The notes under the pieces are model-generated. The model made no database searches. It saw only the letters and a list, made by a program, of their open reading frames with translations, and was not told where the DNA came from. A stretch of 6,894 bases of DNA, taken from NCBI GenBank assembly GCA_049680295.1, contig JBAUHN010000096.1, positions 1 through 6,894 of the forward strand, read 5' to 3'. Of this stretch, positions 5,106-6,894 are shown one piece after another (the first letter of the stretch is position 1; each line of letters begins with the position of its first letter). A program made the translations under genes and the position numbers. Source of the DNA: JBAUHN01 sp049680295 (GTDB lineage Bacteria > Pseudomonadota > Alphaproteobacteria > Rhodobacterales > Rhodobacteraceae).

Positions 5106-6500
5106 TTAAGCCACCGGCGCGATGTTTTGATTGAAGCGAAAGCGGTTTTGCGGATCGTATTTTGTCTTTATCTCGACAAGCCGTTCATAGGTTGGGCCAA
5201 AACTTGTCCGCGTCAGTGCGGCATTGTCTTCGCCATGCCCCGCAAAGTTAAGATAAGCGCGCCCCTGATGGCCAAAGCGCTCGGAATTGGCCCAGCCTTC
5301 ACGAGACCAAGCCATGTTTGCCGCGTCGTCAGCGGGATCGGTCCAAACGCCATCCAGTGAATACATCCATCCCATAGACCGGTCGCCAAAAGCGGTAGCG
5401 TCGGCAGCAACCTTGGCGGTCGCGCCACCAAAGTTCCAAAGCGATGAGAGCGAGTTGTCCGAAGGCGCAGCCATTGCGTTGGCCATGGCCAGATCAATCA
5501 TCTCATCGGTCAGGTCAGTCAGATAGCGGGCTTTCCAGTAACAGCGAAAATCTCCGGCCGGCATGAGCGTATCGAAGAGTTGTTGCACGTCGCAGTAATC
5601 CATTCGTCCGGAAAAATCTGTCGACATTTCGCCAAGCTCACGAAGCGGTTGAAGAAGCGTTTCACCTATCGCGGCGTCACCGTTGTACACACACGCTAGC
5701 GTGAAAACCCGCTTACCCCAGTGCTCCTCGGGGAAATCCTCGCCGCCGGCCGTGGAAAACTCGCAAAGCGATCCTACTTTATCGCCATGCTTGGCAAGAA
5801 AGTCGCGCCATGCCCGAATTGGCCCGGAGCCGTCTTCGACGAGGTATATCGGAGCGGCGAACATGACCTCAGGACCGATGGGGTGCAGCGCGAATTCGAA
5901 CTGAACCACGACACCAAAGTTGCCACCGCCACCTTGCAGGGCCCAAAGCAGTTCGGGGTTTTCGTCTGCACTTGTGTGGACAAGCACACCGTCGGCGGTC
6001 ACCACGTCAGCAGCAACCAGATTGTCGATCGACAATCCATGCTGCGCGCGCAGCCAACCGATGCCTCCCGAAAGCGTCAGGCCTGCAACGCCAGTATCGG
6101 AAATCAAACCACCCGGCGTCGCCAGCCCATGCGCCTGCGTCGCGGCATCGACATCTCGCCACAACGCGCCGCCCTGTACCTTTGCCGCCCGTGCAGAGGC
6201 GTCAACCGAGACACCGCGCATAAGCGAAAGGTCGATCATGACGCCCCCGTCACAGACCGCATGACCCGCAACATTGTGCCCGCCACCACGAATGGCAATG
6301 GGCAGGTCACGGGCAACCGCGAGCTTGACTGCGGTCTGCACGTCGCGCGCAGTTCTGCATTGAGCGATCAGCGCGGGACGGCGATCTATCATCGCGTTCC
6401 AAACACCCCGCGCACCGTCAAATCGCGCGTCGTCGGGGCCAATCATCTCGCCACTAAATTCAAGTGACAGCGTATCTAACGTGTTTCTAAAGTCATCCAT
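5106..6500 (-). CDS. FAD-linked oxidase with berberine-bridge (BBE-like) C-terminus
   Basis: This 464-residue flavoprotein belongs to the FAD_binding_4 (PCMH-type) plus BBE family, which oxidises sugars, alcohols, alkaloids or polyphenols, usually with oxygen as acceptor. The N-terminal FAD domain shows RGGGHN, whose H75 is the usual site of covalent 8-alpha-histidyl FAD. It also has the GVAGLTLSGGIGW loop (about 137-149) and GGGGNFGVV (190-198). The second flavin-linking cysteine of bicovalent members, expected shortly before GVAG, is absent, so attachment is probably through His only. The C-terminus has the BBE signature: a Y-x-N near 416, then FGPTYERL, KYDPQNRFRFNQNI. No signal peptide is visible, so it is probably cytoplasmic. 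The start has AAGGGAAG about 6 bp upstream. It heads a probable operon with the methyltransferase and diverges from the regulator gene. The substrate is unknown. Confidence 0.88.
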   Translation of the reverse strand: MDDFRNTLDTLSLEFSGEMIGPDDARFDGARGVWNAMIDRRPALIAQCRTARDVQTAVKLAVARDLPIAIRGGGHNVAGHAVCDGGVMIDLSLMRGVSVDASARAAKVQGGALWRDVDAATQAHGLATPGGLISDTGVAGLTLSGGIGWLRAQHGLSIDNLVAADVVTADGVLVHTSADENPELLWALQGGGGNFGVVVQFEFALHPIGPEVMFAAPIYLVEDGSGPIRAWRDFLAKHGDKVGSLCEFSTAGGEDFPEEHWGKRVFTLACVYNGDAAIGETLLQPLRELGEMSTDFSGRMDYCDVQQLFDTLMPAGDFRCYWKARYLTDLTDEMIDLAMANAMAAPSDNSLSSLWNFGGATAKVAADATAFGDRSMGWMYSLDGVWTDPADDAANMAWSREGWANSERFGHQGRAYLNFAGHGEDNAALTRTSFGPTYERLVEIKTKYDPQNRFRFNQNIAPVA

Positions 6501-6646
6501 CCTGTGCTTCCCTTTTTCAACCTTGTTTGCAGATTATCGCAACATACCGGCTTGGCAGAGTGGCATTATGGTCAGGCACAAGGCATACTGGACAAGTGAC
6601 CAAGGCAAATCTGCCAGTACCGTGCATAATTGGACAAGGATAAGTG
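6501..6646. promoter_or_regulatory. Divergent promoter region with operator-like repeats
   Basis: This 146-bp gap must hold the promoters of both the oxidase gene and the regulator gene. It has a direct repeat, GCATACTGGACAAG (6583-6596) and GCATAATTGGACAAG (6624-6638). The shared TGGACAAG parts start at 6589 and 6631, 42 bp apart, about four helical turns. A 7-bp inverted repeat, TGGCAGA (6553-6559) and TCTGCCA (6610-6616), brackets the first copy. The second copy runs into the regulator's ribosome site (AGGA, 6637-6640), so a protein bound there would also limit regulator expression. I could not assign reliable -35/-10 boxes. Binding by the adjacent regulator is inference. Confidence 0.45.
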
Positions 6647-6894
6647 ATGGCCCAAACCAAAAAACCCCTGATTGTGCTGCTCGCGGCACCGGAAACATCC
6701 GCATCCGTTCTCTATGGATTGTATGATGTCTTGCTTTCCGTGGGCGCTGTTTATTCAGATATGGTATCGGGATCGCCGGGTGAGGAACTGTTGGACATCA
6801 AGATTGCGTCGGCCGACGGAAAACCATTTCATTGTATTGGGAATATTCCGGTTGAACCGCATATGTCGGCCGACAACCAAGCGACACCTGATGC
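6647..6894 (+). CDS. Probable GlxA-type transcriptional regulator, N-terminal DJ-1/PfpI-like part (cut by the window edge)
   Basis: Eighty-two codons are visible from ATG 6647, with AAGGA as ribosome site 6 bp upstream. The N-terminus reads LIVLLAAPETSASVLYGLYDVL, followed by SVGAVY and SGSPGE. This resembles the opening beta-strand and helix of the class-I glutamine-amidotransferase-like domain found in GlxA-family regulators, which end in an AraC-type DNA-binding domain and are about 320 residues long. The DNA-binding part is outside the window, so a stand-alone DJ-1/PfpI protein cannot be ruled out. Relatives regulate catabolism of quaternary amines and amino acids. The divergent position suggests it controls the oxidase-methyltransferase pair. 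Confidence 0.62.
   Translation, partial: MAQTKKPLIVLLAAPETSASVLYGLYDVLLSVGAVYSDMVSGSPGEELLDIKIASADGKPFHCIGNIPVEPHMSADNQATPD

Noticed and set aside
5721..6467. Plus-strand open frame of 248 codons opposite the FAD oxidase
   Set aside because: It is a shadow of a clear FAD/BBE gene, rich in Arg and low-complexity stretches with no family resemblance.

Overview
The window looks like the regulatory end of a sulfur-oxidation (sox) locus from an alphaproteobacterium, most likely of the Rhodobacterales (Roseobacter or Paracoccus type). This rests on gene order (soxT-soxR-soxS divergent from soxV-soxW-soxX), the character of the proteins and the moderately GC-rich coding sequence. I ran no taxonomic search.

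Layout. On the minus strand, reading from about 1.8 kb back to the left edge: soxV (CcdA-like membrane electron carrier), soxW (periplasmic thioredoxin) and the first 124 codons of soxX (monohaem cytochrome c), which runs off the window. The rest of the operon (soxYZABCD) should lie beyond it. On the plus strand, from about 1.9 to 3.7 kb: soxS (small periplasmic thioredoxin), soxR (ArsR-type repressor) and a YeeE/YedE-family membrane protein in the position of soxT. A 360-bp stretch without a convincing gene (3746-4105) separates this block from a second module. That module has a minus-strand FAD-linked oxidase followed by a homocysteine S-methyltransferase, and divergent from both the 5' end of what looks like a GlxA-type (DJ-1/PfpI plus AraC) regulator, cut by the right edge.

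How the sox genes fit together. SoxV moves reducing power across the inner membrane to the periplasmic thioredoxins SoxW and SoxS, which keep the thiosulfate-oxidising enzymes, notably the SoxYZ carrier, in an active redox state. SoxX pairs with SoxA to load thiosulfate onto SoxYZ. SoxT probably imports a sulfur compound. SoxR probably represses the operon until reactive sulfur modifies its cysteine pair. Two AT-rich, related 28-bp elements lie exactly in the two promoter gaps (soxW-soxX and soxV-soxS). One holds a perfect AATTCA-N6-TGAATT dyad of the ATTC-N8-GAAT type known for the related regulator SqrR. They are the best SoxR operator candidates.

The right-hand module is not a recognised system. 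The oxidase and methyltransferase face the same way, 55 bp apart, and probably share an operon controlled by the divergent regulator. Their gap with that regulator holds a direct repeat spaced 42 bp. The substrate cannot be read from the sequence. No tRNA, rRNA, CRISPR array or intact insertion sequence was seen.
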